Assembly: GCF_000725345.1 (NCBI RefSeq)
Contig: NZ_CP008852.1
Coordinates: forward strand, 3,836,001 to 3,900,000
Length of the DNA stretch: 64,000 nt
From: Pelosinus sp. UFO1
GTDB taxonomy: Bacteria > Bacillota > Negativicutes > DSM-13327
Direction of reading: 5' to 3'
Notes under the pieces: model-generated
Told to the model about the DNA's origin: nothing
Database searches by the model: none
Seen by the model: the letters and a program-made list of their open reading frames with translations, nothing else
In this document: positions 1 to 8,701 of the stretch, in pieces
How the letters are laid out: each line of letters begins with the position of its first letter
How positions within the stretch are numbered: position 1 is the first letter of the stretch
Position numbers and translations under genes: made by a program

Positions 1-577
1 GCACTCCCGCGATTGGATTATTCCCTTCTTGTAAGGCTTTTCTATAATAATCAATAACACTGGAAGCAGTTGATTTATATTGATATTTTTTGTTTTCGAT
101 AATATCTTTCAGATAGTTTGCTTGTATCCTATCGATTCCATCTTTAACGCCGATTACTTCGCGAGCAGGAGAATTTTTTGCAATACATAACCAGGTATAT
201 CCCCTTAATTGCCTGCCTCTCACCAAGAAATCAAGAATAGGTGTAATATCTTCTTTAGCCAATTCCTCACCAATTACGATTACTTTTGTGTGAGCATAAA
301 AATTTATTCGATCAAACTCCTGAGTTGTATTCCGAATTGCCTCAAAGATTGTTTCTCCTTTAGTAGAAACCAATGCAGCAGGGGCGTCTTTGCCTGGACT
401 TTTCTTGTCTAAGGAACCAGGTCTAATTACTTGAGACGTTAGAATAATCCCACCAGTTTCAGGGTCTTTGTCTATGGCAACGGCTACAACGATCCCGATA
501 TGACTAAGCTCTGGTTGACCTTTGCAGCCTGTTAGTAACAATAAACAAAGAAAGATTGAGCAAATTTTTAGCCTCAA
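1..577 (-). CDS. gerC: Ger(x)C-type spore germination lipoprotein, partial
   Basis: Third subunit of a GerA-type nutrient germinant receptor, expected to sit on the outer face of the spore inner membrane as a lipoprotein. The reading frame opens with a TTG at 577, preceded nine bases upstream by GGAGG (587-591), and gives a short hydrophobic signal ending in a lipobox LLTGC with Cys18. The mature N-terminus (GQPELSHIGIVVAVAIDKD) is typical of Ger(x)C. Only about 192 codons are present; the C-terminus lies beyond the window start. It begins seven bases after the gerA stop, so it is translated from the same mRNA as the last gene of the visible operon. The start codon choice is inferred from the ribosome site and lipobox, since no ATG fits. 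Confidence 0.88.
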   Translation of the reverse strand, partial: MRLKICSIFLCLLLLTGCKGQPELSHIGIVVAVAIDKDPETGGIILTSQVIRPGSLDKKSPGKDAPAALVSTKGETIFEAIRNTTQEFDRINFYAHTKVIVIGEELAKEDITPILDFLVRGRQLRGYTWLCIAKNSPAREVIGVKDGIDRIQANYLKDIIENKKYQYKSTASSVIDYYRKALQEGNNPIAGV

Positions 578-583
578 CGTTTT

Positions 584-2116
584 CTACCTCCGGTTGGTTC
601 TTGACGGACCTGGCTTGGACTGTAGACCTTGTCTTTGTGATTTTTTCCAAGTGATTGATTGAGGTCTTGATTTCATTAGCCACAAAAAAGATCTAACAAC
701 TGAATCTTTTAGTTCACTCCAAATTGTTGGCGCAAAGGGAGCCAAAAAAGGAGAACCAAATGAGCGCAATGAACACATATGAGCTAGTATGAAGAAAAAG
801 CCAATCAAAATCCCATATAACCCTAATCCTGTAGCCAAAATTAAAAGAAAGGTCCGCAAATAAAAGGTGACACTAATCAACGAGGGATTAACAAAATCAG
901 TTATTCCCGTAATAGCTACGATAATAATCATTGGGCTACTTACAATTCCAGCATTTACAGCCGCCTCACCAAGTACAAGGGCACCAACAATACTAGTTGC
1001 CTGTCCCACAGGTTTTGGCATTCTTACGCCTGCTTCTCTTAAGACCTCAAATACGATTCCCATTAGGAAAACTTCTAAAACAGCAGGAAAAGGTATTCCT
1101 TCTCTTGAAGCAGCCGTAGTTATAAGTAAAACTGTTGGAATCATCTCATAGTGAAATACCGTTACAGCAACATATAAAGCCGGAGCAGCTATAGTAATAA
1201 AAAGGGATATAATTCTTATTAGTCTCAACAATGTTGCTATAAAAGGACGGGAATAGTAATCTTCAGAAGTTCGTAGACTTTCGATAAATAAATAAGGGAC
1301 CGTCAGCACAAATGGCGTACCATCACAAAAAATTGCTACTCTTCCTTCTAATAGCTTTGCTGCAACAATATCCGGTTTTTCACTGTTGCCAATAGTAGGA
1401 AAGAGACTTGTAGGGTTGTCTTCAATAAGCTGCTCAATAGAGCCTGATTCTAATATGGAATCTATTTGAATTCGCTTTAACCTTTCTTTAACTTCTTGAA
1501 CTATTTTGGGATCTACGATCCTATCCAAATATGCTATGAAGATAGTTGTATTTGTTTTTCTGCCCACAATCATTTTTTCTAAAACTAGATTTGGATGTTT
1601 AATCTTTCTACGAACCAAGGCAATATTAACAGCGATGTTTTCCGTAAATCCTTCGCGAGGCCCTCTTACTACTGTTTCAGTATTAGGATCTTGAACATTC
1701 CTCGCTTCAAAGGCTAGTGCGTTAATGAGAAGTACTTTAACATACGTATCAATAAATAAAGCAGTTTTGCCTGCTAAAATTTCATTGATGACGTTCTTCA
1801 TTGATTGGGATTCATTCAAGTCCGTTATACTTAAAATATTTGTTTTAATACTTTCAAAAGTATTTGCTGACAGACTTCTTATATCACAAACTTCGGCGCT
1901 TACATTCTGTGTTAGTGATTTAATAATATGCTGACTAATCATTTCAGTATTAGCTAAACCACTTACATAACAAAGTAATGCTCGTGTTTGCTGTTGATTA
2001 GAAATTACAATATTTCTAAAAACTATATCATCACTTTTGCCTAAAATTTCTTTTAGCTTTGCTATATTCGCTTCGATATTCGGGCTAATTTTATATTGAT
2101 TTCCTTTAACCGCCAT
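584..2116 (-). CDS. gerA: GerA family spore germination protein
   Basis: Large membrane subunit of a germinant receptor of the GerAA/GerKA family (510 aa, usual length). The N-terminal half (about residues 1-290) is soluble, with the family pattern ALLCYVSGL and the conserved VVRGPREGF at about 150. The C-terminal half carries about five hydrophobic membrane segments, including the conserved EVLREAGVRMPKPVGQ stretch. It forms a channel-like complex with GerB and GerC that senses amino acids or sugars and starts spore germination. Its start overlaps the end of the small membrane gene by 11 bases and gerC follows at once, so translation is coupled. The specific germinant cannot be read from sequence. 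Confidence 0.95.
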   Translation of the reverse strand: MAVKGNQYKISPNIEANIAKLKEILGKSDDIVFRNIVISNQQQTRALLCYVSGLANTEMISQHIIKSLTQNVSAEVCDIRSLSANTFESIKTNILSITDLNESQSMKNVINEILAGKTALFIDTYVKVLLINALAFEARNVQDPNTETVVRGPREGFTENIAVNIALVRRKIKHPNLVLEKMIVGRKTNTTIFIAYLDRIVDPKIVQEVKERLKRIQIDSILESGSIEQLIEDNPTSLFPTIGNSEKPDIVAAKLLEGRVAIFCDGTPFVLTVPYLFIESLRTSEDYYSRPFIATLLRLIRIISLFITIAAPALYVAVTVFHYEMIPTVLLITTAASREGIPFPAVLEVFLMGIVFEVLREAGVRMPKPVGQATSIVGALVLGEAAVNAGIVSSPMIIIVAITGITDFVNPSLISVTFYLRTFLLILATGLGLYGILIGFFFILAHMCSLRSFGSPFLAPFAPTIWSELKDSVVRSFLWLMKSRPQSITWKKSQRQGLQSKPGPSRTNRR

Positions 2117-2285
2117 TGTTTGTCTTCCGGTACAGTAAAAGCCTTATTGCATATAAACCAAGATTATATAGACAGATGAGGGCAAGAATACATGCACATA
2201 ACCATCCTCCAACAATAAGAATGCTCGGTACAAAGCCAATTTCTTTCAAGGTATCAAAGGTAATCGTAGCATCTATATTCTCCAT
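2106..2285 (-). CDS. small membrane protein between gerB and gerA
   Basis: A 59-aa protein, MENIDATITFDTLKEIGF then one or two hydrophobic helices and a basic tail (LLLYRKTNNGG). I start it at ATG 2285 because GGAGG (2291-2295) lies five bases upstream; a longer frame from TTG 2300 would place that ribosome site inside the coding region. It overlaps gerA by 11 bases, which argues for real translation. Small single-pass proteins occur in other ger operons and some modulate the receptor. I do not recognise a named family, so a role as an accessory germination subunit is inferred from position only. Confidence 0.72.
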   Translation of the reverse strand: MENIDATITFDTLKEIGFVPSILIVGGWLCACILALICLYNLGLYAIRLLLYRKTNNGG

Positions 2286-2319
2286 TTGAACCTCCATCAA
2301 GCTTAGGATAAAATTAGTT

Positions 2320-3444
2320 TCAAATACATTGCTGCTGTATACTTTGCTTGTGCAACTTGTTCTTCAGAATGATTATTATCAGTAATAAAGACGGACAAAC
2401 AATTTCCAAAACAGTAAAACCACTATAAAAATAAGAAATGGATATTTTTAGCCCAACCCAGCGGTGAAAGAGAAGGTTTGGGTAATAAACAATGGAAAAC
2501 CAAGTCCAAAAGACACCAAATAGAGCAATCAGCCACTTCTCATTAATAATTTTAAAAAGTGATTTAACAGCTAATACTCCTCCGTAAAAATGAATCGTCA
2601 TCTTAAAAAATCCGCCAATAAACTGGACTACAGTCGCAAGAGAATCTAAGTTCGTTAGAATATCTCCTATATTAATCAGTTTAATTACTTCGTAGATAGG
2701 AATCGTGGAATTTGTAACAAATGGCACATCTAAAACGGCAACCATAAGGGCCAATACACTTGATAACAATAGCCCAATGGTAATCGTAACAAAAAAAGAT
2801 GTTTTCCGAATACACTGTTTCTCATTTACATAATGCCAATACATTAAAAACACAACCATTTCCCCAAATGGGAAGTTAACAAGTGCAGGAATGGCTGCTT
2901 TTAAAACTGGCGTAATTCCATTACCTAAAACGGGCTGTAATCTAGTTAAATCCACTTGCTCTGAAAAACCAATTAGGACAAATATACTAAGAATAAAAAA
3001 TATAATCAGTGGAAACATTAGTTCTCCTAGACGAGCTAACACCTCAAAACCGAGAAAAAGAGTGTACATGGCTGTAATCATAAAAACAACAAGAATTACT
3101 GACAGTGGGACAGATGGTAGTAATATCATTGAAATTAGTTCGCCAAATTCTCGAAAATTCAAAGTTGAAATCCAAAAAAATTCTAACGCATAAAGTAAAA
3201 TTATAGGTATAGCAAGCCATTTTCCTAATACAGATATCAGAATCTCTGCTAGATTTTTTTCTGGATAATATTTTTGAATTTCAGTATAAATCCAAATTAA
3301 TACAAAACCAAAAAACATCGCTAATAAAACAGCAATCCAGGCATCTTGCTTAGCATCAATACCTAATCCAAAAACAGTTGTGCTTCCTATTTCAAATAAC
3401 ATCATAAGACAATACAGTTGCCAATTATTAATTCGCATCTTCAT
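2320..3444 (-). CDS. gerB: GerB-type germination permease-like subunit
   Basis: Germinant-binding subunit of the receptor, a member of the APC superfamily (spore germination permease, GerAB/GerKB family). The 374-aa product has about ten hydrophobic segments across its whole length and the family N-terminus (INNWQLYCLMMLFEIGSTT), followed by GLGIDAKQDAWIAVLLAM, a hallmark of the family. It is the first gene of the visible ger operon. A start two codons further in (ATG of MRINNW) is also possible. Expression would be expected in the forespore under sigma G, but I could not identify a convincing sigma-G promoter upstream. Confidence 0.94.
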   Translation of the reverse strand: MKMRINNWQLYCLMMLFEIGSTTVFGLGIDAKQDAWIAVLLAMFFGFVLIWIYTEIQKYYPEKNLAEILISVLGKWLAIPIILLYALEFFWISTLNFREFGELISMILLPSVPLSVILVVFMITAMYTLFLGFEVLARLGELMFPLIIFFILSIFVLIGFSEQVDLTRLQPVLGNGITPVLKAAIPALVNFPFGEMVVFLMYWHYVNEKQCIRKTSFFVTITIGLLLSSVLALMVAVLDVPFVTNSTIPIYEVIKLINIGDILTNLDSLATVVQFIGGFFKMTIHFYGGVLAVKSLFKIINEKWLIALFGVFWTWFSIVYYPNLLFHRWVGLKISISYFYSGFTVLEIVCPSLLLIIIILKNKLHKQSIQQQCI

Positions 3445-3726
3445 ATATCAGCCCTCTATGCTATCATAAATCCTATTATTAATTAGTATTGTTTTACAAA
3501 AATACTTTATCTTGTTATTATTTCCTCAATAAGGAAAAATATGCAAAATCTCTCTTGCAGTAAATAGTTATTAACCTAGGGTGAACTATAAAGAGTAAGA
3601 TGCGCTTATAGCTGGTAAATAAACAAGGTAATTTAGGAATTCTTTTGAAAACGCTCTTAATAAACAGGTGCATCTTCAAGTATTGGAAAGATACTGCAAA
3701 ATAATTACACATCATAAAAAATAATA

Positions 3727-3767
3727 AGGGTGTATGTCTCTCAAAATAATTTTGAGACATACACCCT
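3727..3767 (-). terminator. Rho-independent terminator of the TetR/zinc-ribbon unit
   Basis: Perfect 14-bp stem (3727-3740 with 3754-3767, AGGGTGTATGTCTC) and a 13-nt loop. On the minus strand it is followed by a T-rich run, and it lies 18 bases past the zinc-ribbon gene. The whole 3445-3784 gap otherwise holds only the gerB upstream region. Confidence 0.85.
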
Positions 3768-3784
3768 ACGAAATTCTACAAGGC

Positions 3785-4024
3785 TTATTCGGCCTTCCAA
3801 GCAGGAAGCTTATCCATCATTGACTTTGCAGCAATATTTGCCGCTTTTACTTCTAATCCCTGGGTTTTGACGATAAAGCTAGTTAAAGAATCTAATTTTT
3901 CCTCATAAGATTGCATTATCCCGTCTGGACGAGAACAGTACCGACAGTATTCTTTTTCTGAATCTCCCATAGCAAAATCTTCTGGATTTTTCATAGGCAT
4001 CCCACATGCAATACATCGTTTCAT
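3785..4024 (-). CDS. zinc-ribbon domain protein
   Basis: A 79-aa protein with an N-terminal two-CXXC zinc ribbon: Cys4/Cys7 (CIAC) and Cys27/Cys30 (CRYC). It then has an acidic helical C-terminus. It matches the pattern of the putative zinc-ribbon family often found beside TetR or AraC regulators in Firmicutes. It lies 14 bases behind the TetR gene with its own ribosome site (AAGGAGG), so the two are co-transcribed and end at the terminator at 3727-3767. No enzymatic role can be assigned. Confidence 0.8.
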   Translation of the reverse strand: MKRCIACGMPMKNPEDFAMGDSEKEYCRYCSRPDGIMQSYEEKLDSLTSFIVKTQGLEVKAANIAAKSMMDKLPAWKAE

Positions 4025-4038
4025 TCTATTTAGCCTCC

Positions 4039-4638
4039 TTATATTTGGGGTGGTATTGTTATTAAGCTGATATAATGCTGAAATAATTCCTGCCAGTGTT
4101 GCTTTAAGACAGAGCCACTGGAGCAGAATAAGTCACCATTTGTTATGTAATAATGAATTAATCCTATCCAAGTATTATAAATTAGGTGTAAGGGAATTTG
4201 ACGAATAATACCTTGTTCCATCTCTTTCTCAGCAGCTATACCGATATGAAATGAAATAGTAGATTGGATCATAATATACGTATTGCGAACACTCTCAGGG
4301 AGTAGACGTCTTTCGATAACCAGTCTTGTATAAAACGGTTCAAATTCAGTTAAACCTATTATGTGAGCCTCTAAAACTTCAATTAAACTACTATTCGTAT
4401 CGATCAATTCATGAAGTCTTTGTGCAATTCTAATTCCGAATTCCTCAACTACGGCTAATAATAAGTCTTCCTGTGCTCTAAAGTGTACGAATATAGTTCC
4501 GTGTGAAACTTTCGCAATTTTAGCAATATCTGCAGAGCGAGTCGTTGTTATTCCATTTTCACCAAACTGTTGAATTGCTATTTCTATCAAATGTCTTCTA
4601 GTTAATTCCTTCTGTTTCTGTCTTTTATTTTCTACCAT
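4039..4638 (-). CDS. TetR/AcrR family transcriptional regulator
   Basis: A 199-aa one-component regulator. Residues 12-58 form the TetR helix-turn-helix (RRHLIEIAIQQFGENG ... TTRSADIAKIAKVSHGTIFVHF). The rest is an all-helical ligand-binding domain with no recognisable ligand signature. It probably controls its own unit: two overlapping palindromes built from AATGAGT half-sites lie 18-50 bases upstream (4656-4688). It is followed directly by the zinc-ribbon gene; no transporter or enzyme target is adjacent on this strand. Confidence 0.92.
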   Translation of the reverse strand: MVENKRQKQKELTRRHLIEIAIQQFGENGITTTRSADIAKIAKVSHGTIFVHFRAQEDLLLAVVEEFGIRIAQRLHELIDTNSSLIEVLEAHIIGLTEFEPFYTRLVIERRLLPESVRNTYIMIQSTISFHIGIAAEKEMEQGIIRQIPLHLIYNTWIGLIHYYITNGDLFCSSGSVLKQHWQELFQHYISLITIPPQI

Positions 4639-4654
4639 TCCATCAACTCCATTT

Positions 4655-4688
4655 CAATGAGTTTAAACTCATTGAGTACAAACTCATT
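4655..4688. promoter_or_regulatory. TetR operator-like three half-site array
   Basis: Perfect 20-bp palindrome at 4655-4674 (AATGAGT, TTAA, ACTCATT core). It shares its right half with a second near-palindrome ending in ACTCATT at 4682-4688. It lies 17-50 bases upstream of the TetR start, the usual place for an autoregulatory operator. Confidence 0.65.
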
Positions 4689-4733
4689 ATATTAAAAATG
4701 GTGTTTTCTGTCAATCATTAATATATATATCCT

Positions 4734-4788
4734 AAATAAAAAAGAAAGTTCACCAGATTTTATGTCCGTTGAACTTTCTTTTTTATTT
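4734..4788 (-). terminator. Rho-independent terminator after the Fe-S protein gene
   Basis: Perfect 19-bp stem (4734-4752 with 4770-4788) containing GAAAGTTCA/TGAACTTTC and A/T-tracts on both outer sides, so it can work in both directions. It lies 18 bases beyond the Fe-S gene stop. Confidence 0.85.
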
Positions 4789-4805
4789 AACTATCATACC
4801 AAAAA

Positions 4806-5498
4806 TTATTTAGCCTTCTTATTTCCATGGGGACAAACAGCAACACAAATTCCGCAGACATGTCCATGGAATTGAGAATAGTTGTCTATTTTCCATAAGT
4901 CGCACTTTTTAACATCAATTAATTTTTCCCTTGATAACTCTTCACTCCAAACATTCCCTACAATTGCCCCTGCTGGGCATACATCAACACATTTTTTACA
5001 TTTACCACAATAGTTTTTCGCAGGAAAACTATCTGTCTGAAATGGTATGTCAGTGAGCACGGTTGAAATTCTAACTCGGGGCCCATATTGCCTCGTTATT
5101 AAAAGGGAACTCTTCCCTATCCATCCTAATCCGCCTCTTACAGCAGCTGCTTTATGAGGAAAGTCACCTTTAATATTAACAAAATCAGTTCTTTTTGAAG
5201 AGGCTATGGCATAAGCGAGATGTCCTTTCTTCACTATTGCATTTTTTAGTTGCTCAGTTATCAAGTCAAGCCTATCGTTTACGCTAAGATATTCATTATA
5301 ATAAGCTTGGTTAGGTCCAGATACTATATCATCAACAATAGTTGGTGATATAGGTAGTCCAATTGTTATTGCATATGGACTATTTTTATATTTACAGGCT
5401 GCAATATCACCTACATAGGCAAATCCATATAATATCTTATCAAATTTTTCTAATAGGTTTATTATATCTTTTTGTATTTCCAAATCTGTTGTTTGCAA
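4806..5498 (-). CDS. QueG-like double [4Fe-4S] cluster protein
   Basis: A 230-aa iron-sulfur protein related to epoxyqueuosine reductase QueG and reductive-dehalogenase-like proteins, but much shorter than QueG (about 350-380 aa). The C-terminal part has two ferredoxin motifs: YCGKCKKCVDVCP with a later CD, and HVCGICVAVCPHG. The middle has the family stretch AAVRGGLGWIGKSSLLIT. I start it at TTG 5498, which sits seven to eight bases after GGGAGGGG; a longer frame to 5585 has no ribosome site and adds a hydrophobic stretch. It lies downstream of the LysR gene in the same direction. True tRNA-queuosine activity is doubtful at this length; an electron-transfer role is equally possible. Confidence 0.8.
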   Translation of the reverse strand: MQTTDLEIQKDIINLLEKFDKILYGFAYVGDIAACKYKNSPYAITIGLPISPTIVDDIVSGPNQAYYNEYLSVNDRLDLITEQLKNAIVKKGHLAYAIASSKRTDFVNIKGDFPHKAAAVRGGLGWIGKSSLLITRQYGPRVRISTVLTDIPFQTDSFPAKNYCGKCKKCVDVCPAGAIVGNVWSEELSREKLIDVKKCDLWKIDNYSQFHGHVCGICVAVCPHGNKKAK

Positions 5499-5601
5499 AT
5501 TATCCCCTCCCAGCTTTCTTACCCATATTATACTGGAGAGTGACTTTTCTATGAAATTGAAAAGGACTATGAATGATATAAACATCTCCTATATAGTGCC
5601 T

Positions 5602-6459
5602 TTATTTTTCTTGCAGTATTTCGAGTATGCTTTGTGCCGTAACTGATAGATACTTATCCTTACGAGTAATAGCAAACAGTGGAATTTCTAAATTACTCAA
5701 TTCATTAAATATATAAAGTTTGGCATTTTCTTTAGCAAGGTTCTCTACAACGCTTCGAGGAAGCAATGCAATACCTAACCCTCCAGTCATAGCATTTTTT
5801 ACAGCATCAAAGTCACTATATTCAAAAGTAGAATTTAGTCCACGTTTTTGCAATAATGTATCGCACAACATTCGGAAAGTACACCCCTGCCGAAAATTAA
5901 TGATTGGATAATCATCGATTCGTGGGCAAACCTTGTCCTTAATAATATTTTGATGTCCGACCCAAACAAGTTCTTCCGTATTAATAATAACTGTATCTAG
6001 GTATTTCCCAGAAAGAAAGTCATGTACAATACCAATATCATATTTATTACTGTTAACTCCATCAAGCACACAGCTTGAATTCAAGCAGATTTCTACGTTA
6101 ATTTTCCCTGCAGATCCCTTTGCTTGCAATTGTAATAGTGCGGATGAAAGAAAATTATTAATATAGCTACTTGATATACCAATTCTTGTATATTGTTTTT
6201 CCGAAAAATAATTAATCCCGGTAACCGCTTCACCATATATTTTGAGAATTTCTTCAAAAGGGTCAATTAAATACTTACCAGCATCAGTTATATAAAGCTT
6301 TTTTCCAATACGTTCAAATAATTGTACCCCAAACTGTTCTTCTAAAGTACGAATTTGAGCTGAAACAGTCGGTTGTGTAAAATTAAGTAGTTCTGCAGCT
6401 TGTGTAATGTTCTCCAGTTTTGCCACCACACAAAATGTTTTCAATAAGCGAATATCCAC
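5602..6459 (-). CDS. LysR family transcriptional regulator
   Basis: A 285-aa LysR-type regulator. Residues 1-60 are the winged helix-turn-helix (MDIRLLKTFCVVAKLENITQ, then AAELLNFTQPTVSAQIRTLE). Residues 90-280 are a periplasmic-binding-protein-like effector domain. It is divergent from the histidine kinase gene at 6811 and upstream of the QueG-like gene, either of which may be a target. The effector is not predictable. Confidence 0.93.
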   Translation of the reverse strand: MDIRLLKTFCVVAKLENITQAAELLNFTQPTVSAQIRTLEEQFGVQLFERIGKKLYITDAGKYLIDPFEEILKIYGEAVTGINYFSEKQYTRIGISSSYINNFLSSALLQLQAKGSAGKINVEICLNSSCVLDGVNSNKYDIGIVHDFLSGKYLDTVIINTEELVWVGHQNIIKDKVCPRIDDYPIINFRQGCTFRMLCDTLLQKRGLNSTFEYSDFDAVKNAMTGGLGIALLPRSVVENLAKENAKLYIFNELSNLEIPLFAITRKDKYLSVTAQSILEILQEK

Positions 6460-6810
6460 CCTACACCTCGAGTAATAATTTCCGAATTTCGTTGTGCTTA
6501 ATTTCTTCTCATTTTCTTAAAAATACTTCTAGAAATAGTCTATCCAAGATCGCGAATAGGAAATCTTTCATAGCTAATTAAACATAGCTAAGTAATTTCG
6601 ACACGAATGAGGTGCATTCCCCCCGTATAAATAATTATCTGAGCCGAAATCTTATTCTTACAAACCAAGGTTATTGATCCAATAGGAACCCCATATACGT
6701 TTTTAGTTATAACAAGGAATTCTGTGTTGTTCCAAAAAGGATTTTTTGCATTTTTAGCAGAATAAACAATTATGTGTAATAATTTGTAAATTTGGATATT
6801 AGGAGTAACA
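6460..6810. other. intergenic region between lysR and kinase
   Basis: 351 bp divergent promoter region. AT-rich, with a plausible ribosome site (TTAGGAGTAAC) before the kinase ATG. No hairpin, small gene or repeat that I can support. Confidence 0.6.
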
Positions 6811-8469
6811 ATGGACTATATTGTAATTGGTTCAGCAATTGGAACAATTTCTATAATTCTAATCTACGTATATCTATATGTACTATATCGCGAACGCTAT
6901 ATGGGCATATGGGCTGCCGGTTGGCTCATCCTACTCTCACGTTATATGATTTTTGATTCAGGGCTGTTTCCTTGGAAACAGTCTATCTTAGGTTTGACTA
7001 TCTATCAATTGCTGATTATAACTAGTGTTATGTTTTTTACATGGGCTACTCATAGCTTTATAAAAAAGCCTCTTAATAAACTTTGGATACATGGAACACT
7101 CATCATCTCTGTCTTAAGTTTTTCACTGAACTTCCTAAGTTCAGCGTTAATTTTTAAATTATTACTTCCTATCTATTTCGGCTGCTTTGTATGTATATGG
7201 ATTGGTATAACTTTTATACGCAATGTACAGATGCGAGGGATCGGCCACTTAATCACTGGTTACTCATATATCTTATGGAGTCTTCTCAATCTAGCTGCCC
7301 CTATTGTACTTACTGGCTCTTGGCTTCTTCCTGTGGCTCACTTTATGGGCGGGGTATTACGCCTATTCATAGCGATTGGTACTTTAATGGTATACTTTGA
7401 GAGTACTAGAATGGATTTAGTAAAGAAGGAAACCCAATATCGTTTACTCGCCGAAAACGCTGCTGACATAATATATTCCTATCAATTTTCACCTAAACCC
7501 AAAATCGATTATATCAGTCCATCTGTTCTACAGCTCACGGGTTATTCCCCTGAAGAATATTACGCTGATAATAAATTAATTTTCAATTTGATACACTCTG
7601 ATGATTATAGTTTTTTTACAGAATTCATCCATAATTTCCCTAACTCTATTGAATTGCCACTGACATTGCGTCTAGATCGAAAAGATAATACGATCTTATG
7701 GATCGAACAGAAATGTACCCCTATTTATGATAAAAATGGTGATCTTATCACATTGCAAGGTATTATTCGCGATGTTACAACAAGGAAAAACTTAGAAAAG
7801 ATGACCTCAATGCTAGACCGCATGAATATGGTGGGTAGTATGGCAGCAACAGTTGCTCATGAAATTAGAAATCCCTTAACTACAGTACGCGGTTACTTAC
7901 AAGTTATGGGAAGAAAAGAAAAATACCAAACTGATAAAGAGAAATTCAAACTAATGATTGAGGAAATGGATCGAGCTAACTCTATTATCCGCGAATATCT
8001 TTCCTTATCTCGTGAAAAGCTAGCCAATTTGGAAAAGTGCTCGTTAAATCTTATTATTGAAGCATTATTCCCATTAATCCAGGCAGATGCTAATTCTTCA
8101 AAAGTATATGTATCTCTTGACCTTACTGCGATTTCTGAATTATTACTTGATGAAAATGAAATTCGTCAATTACTATTAAATCTAATACGCAATAGTATTG
8201 AAGCAATGCCAGAAGGAGGAAACCTAATTATTCACACCTCTCAAGAGGGTGACAAAACTATCTTGTCGATCAGTGACCAGGGCTCAGGAATCCCCTCCCA
8301 TATACTTGATAACTTAGGTACACCCTTTATGACTACAAAAGATACAGGAACTGGTTTAGGTCTTCCCATCTGTTATCAAATAGCCCACAGGCACAACGCC
8401 AGCATTAAAATTAATACCAGCCACGAAGGAACTACATTTTTTATTAATTTTAGGTCTCCAATATTATAA
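6811..8469 (+). CDS. membrane PAS sensor histidine kinase
   Basis: A 552-aa sensor kinase. Residues 1-200 form about seven hydrophobic segments. Residues 205-328 are a PAS domain (AENAADIIYSYQF ... YISPSVLQLTGYSPEEY ... IIRDVT). The phospho-acceptor His350 lies in the H-box TVAHEIRNPLTTVRGY, followed by a HATPase domain with N-box LIRNSIEAM, G1 DQGSGIP and G2 GTGLGLPI. The layout resembles Firmicute sporulation/energy-sensing kinases. No response regulator is adjacent, so it is an orphan that may feed a phosphorelay. It ends before a plus-strand terminator (8487-8536), and the acyltransferase gene follows on the same strand. Confidence 0.93.
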   Translation: MDYIVIGSAIGTISIILIYVYLYVLYRERYMGIWAAGWLILLSRYMIFDSGLFPWKQSILGLTIYQLLIITSVMFFTWATHSFIKKPLNKLWIHGTLIISVLSFSLNFLSSALIFKLLLPIYFGCFVCIWIGITFIRNVQMRGIGHLITGYSYILWSLLNLAAPIVLTGSWLLPVAHFMGGVLRLFIAIGTLMVYFESTRMDLVKKETQYRLLAENAADIIYSYQFSPKPKIDYISPSVLQLTGYSPEEYYADNKLIFNLIHSDDYSFFTEFIHNFPNSIELPLTLRLDRKDNTILWIEQKCTPIYDKNGDLITLQGIIRDVTTRKNLEKMTSMLDRMNMVGSMAATVAHEIRNPLTTVRGYLQVMGRKEKYQTDKEKFKLMIEEMDRANSIIREYLSLSREKLANLEKCSLNLIIEALFPLIQADANSSKVYVSLDLTAISELLLDENEIRQLLLNLIRNSIEAMPEGGNLIIHTSQEGDKTILSISDQGSGIPSHILDNLGTPFMTTKDTGTGLGLPICYQIAHRHNASIKINTSHEGTTFFINFRSPIL

Positions 8470-8486
8470 AACTTGAAAATAACTAT

Positions 8487-8536
8487 GCCCTTTTTCAGTG
8501 ATGCATAAACAATGCTCCTGAAAAGGGGCTTTTTTT
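8487..8536 (+). terminator. Rho-independent terminator of the kinase gene
   Basis: 12-bp stem with one G-T pair (GCCCTTTTTCAG at 8487-8498, CTGAAAAGGGGC at 8518-8529), followed by seven T residues. Lies 18 bases past the kinase stop and separates it from the acyltransferase gene. Confidence 0.85.
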
Positions 8537-8624
8537 CATCTGCATTACTAGATAATTCTACCTTTTTCACCATAGTTTTACATCTTTCGTAGGAATTCTA
8601 TTAATTTTTTCGTATTATCTCTGC

Positions 8625-8651
8625 AAGGAGGTGATAGTTATGAAGGCATAA
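8625..8651 (+). other. optimal ribosome site with a three-codon open frame
   Basis: AAGGAGGTGAT (8625-8635) is an 11-base complement of the 16S rRNA 3' end. Five bases on comes ATG AAG GCA TAA (8640-8651), a three-residue frame. It lies 50 bases upstream of the acyltransferase start, which has its own weaker site (GAGGAGAG). It could be a regulatory mini-ORF, a ribosome standby site, or the remnant of a lost gene start. Confidence 0.4.
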
Positions 8652-8701
8652 TTTTTTTCGCAATTTATTATTCCAAACTTATAATATGAGGAGAGATAAT
8701 T

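Noticed and set aside
3518-3760. 80-codon minus-strand open frame
   Set aside because: It runs through the terminator stem at 3727-3767 as its start, has no ribosome site and an unlikely composition.
8376-8573. 65-codon minus-strand frame at the kinase 3' end
   Set aside because: Overlaps the kinase gene and its terminator; no ribosome site.
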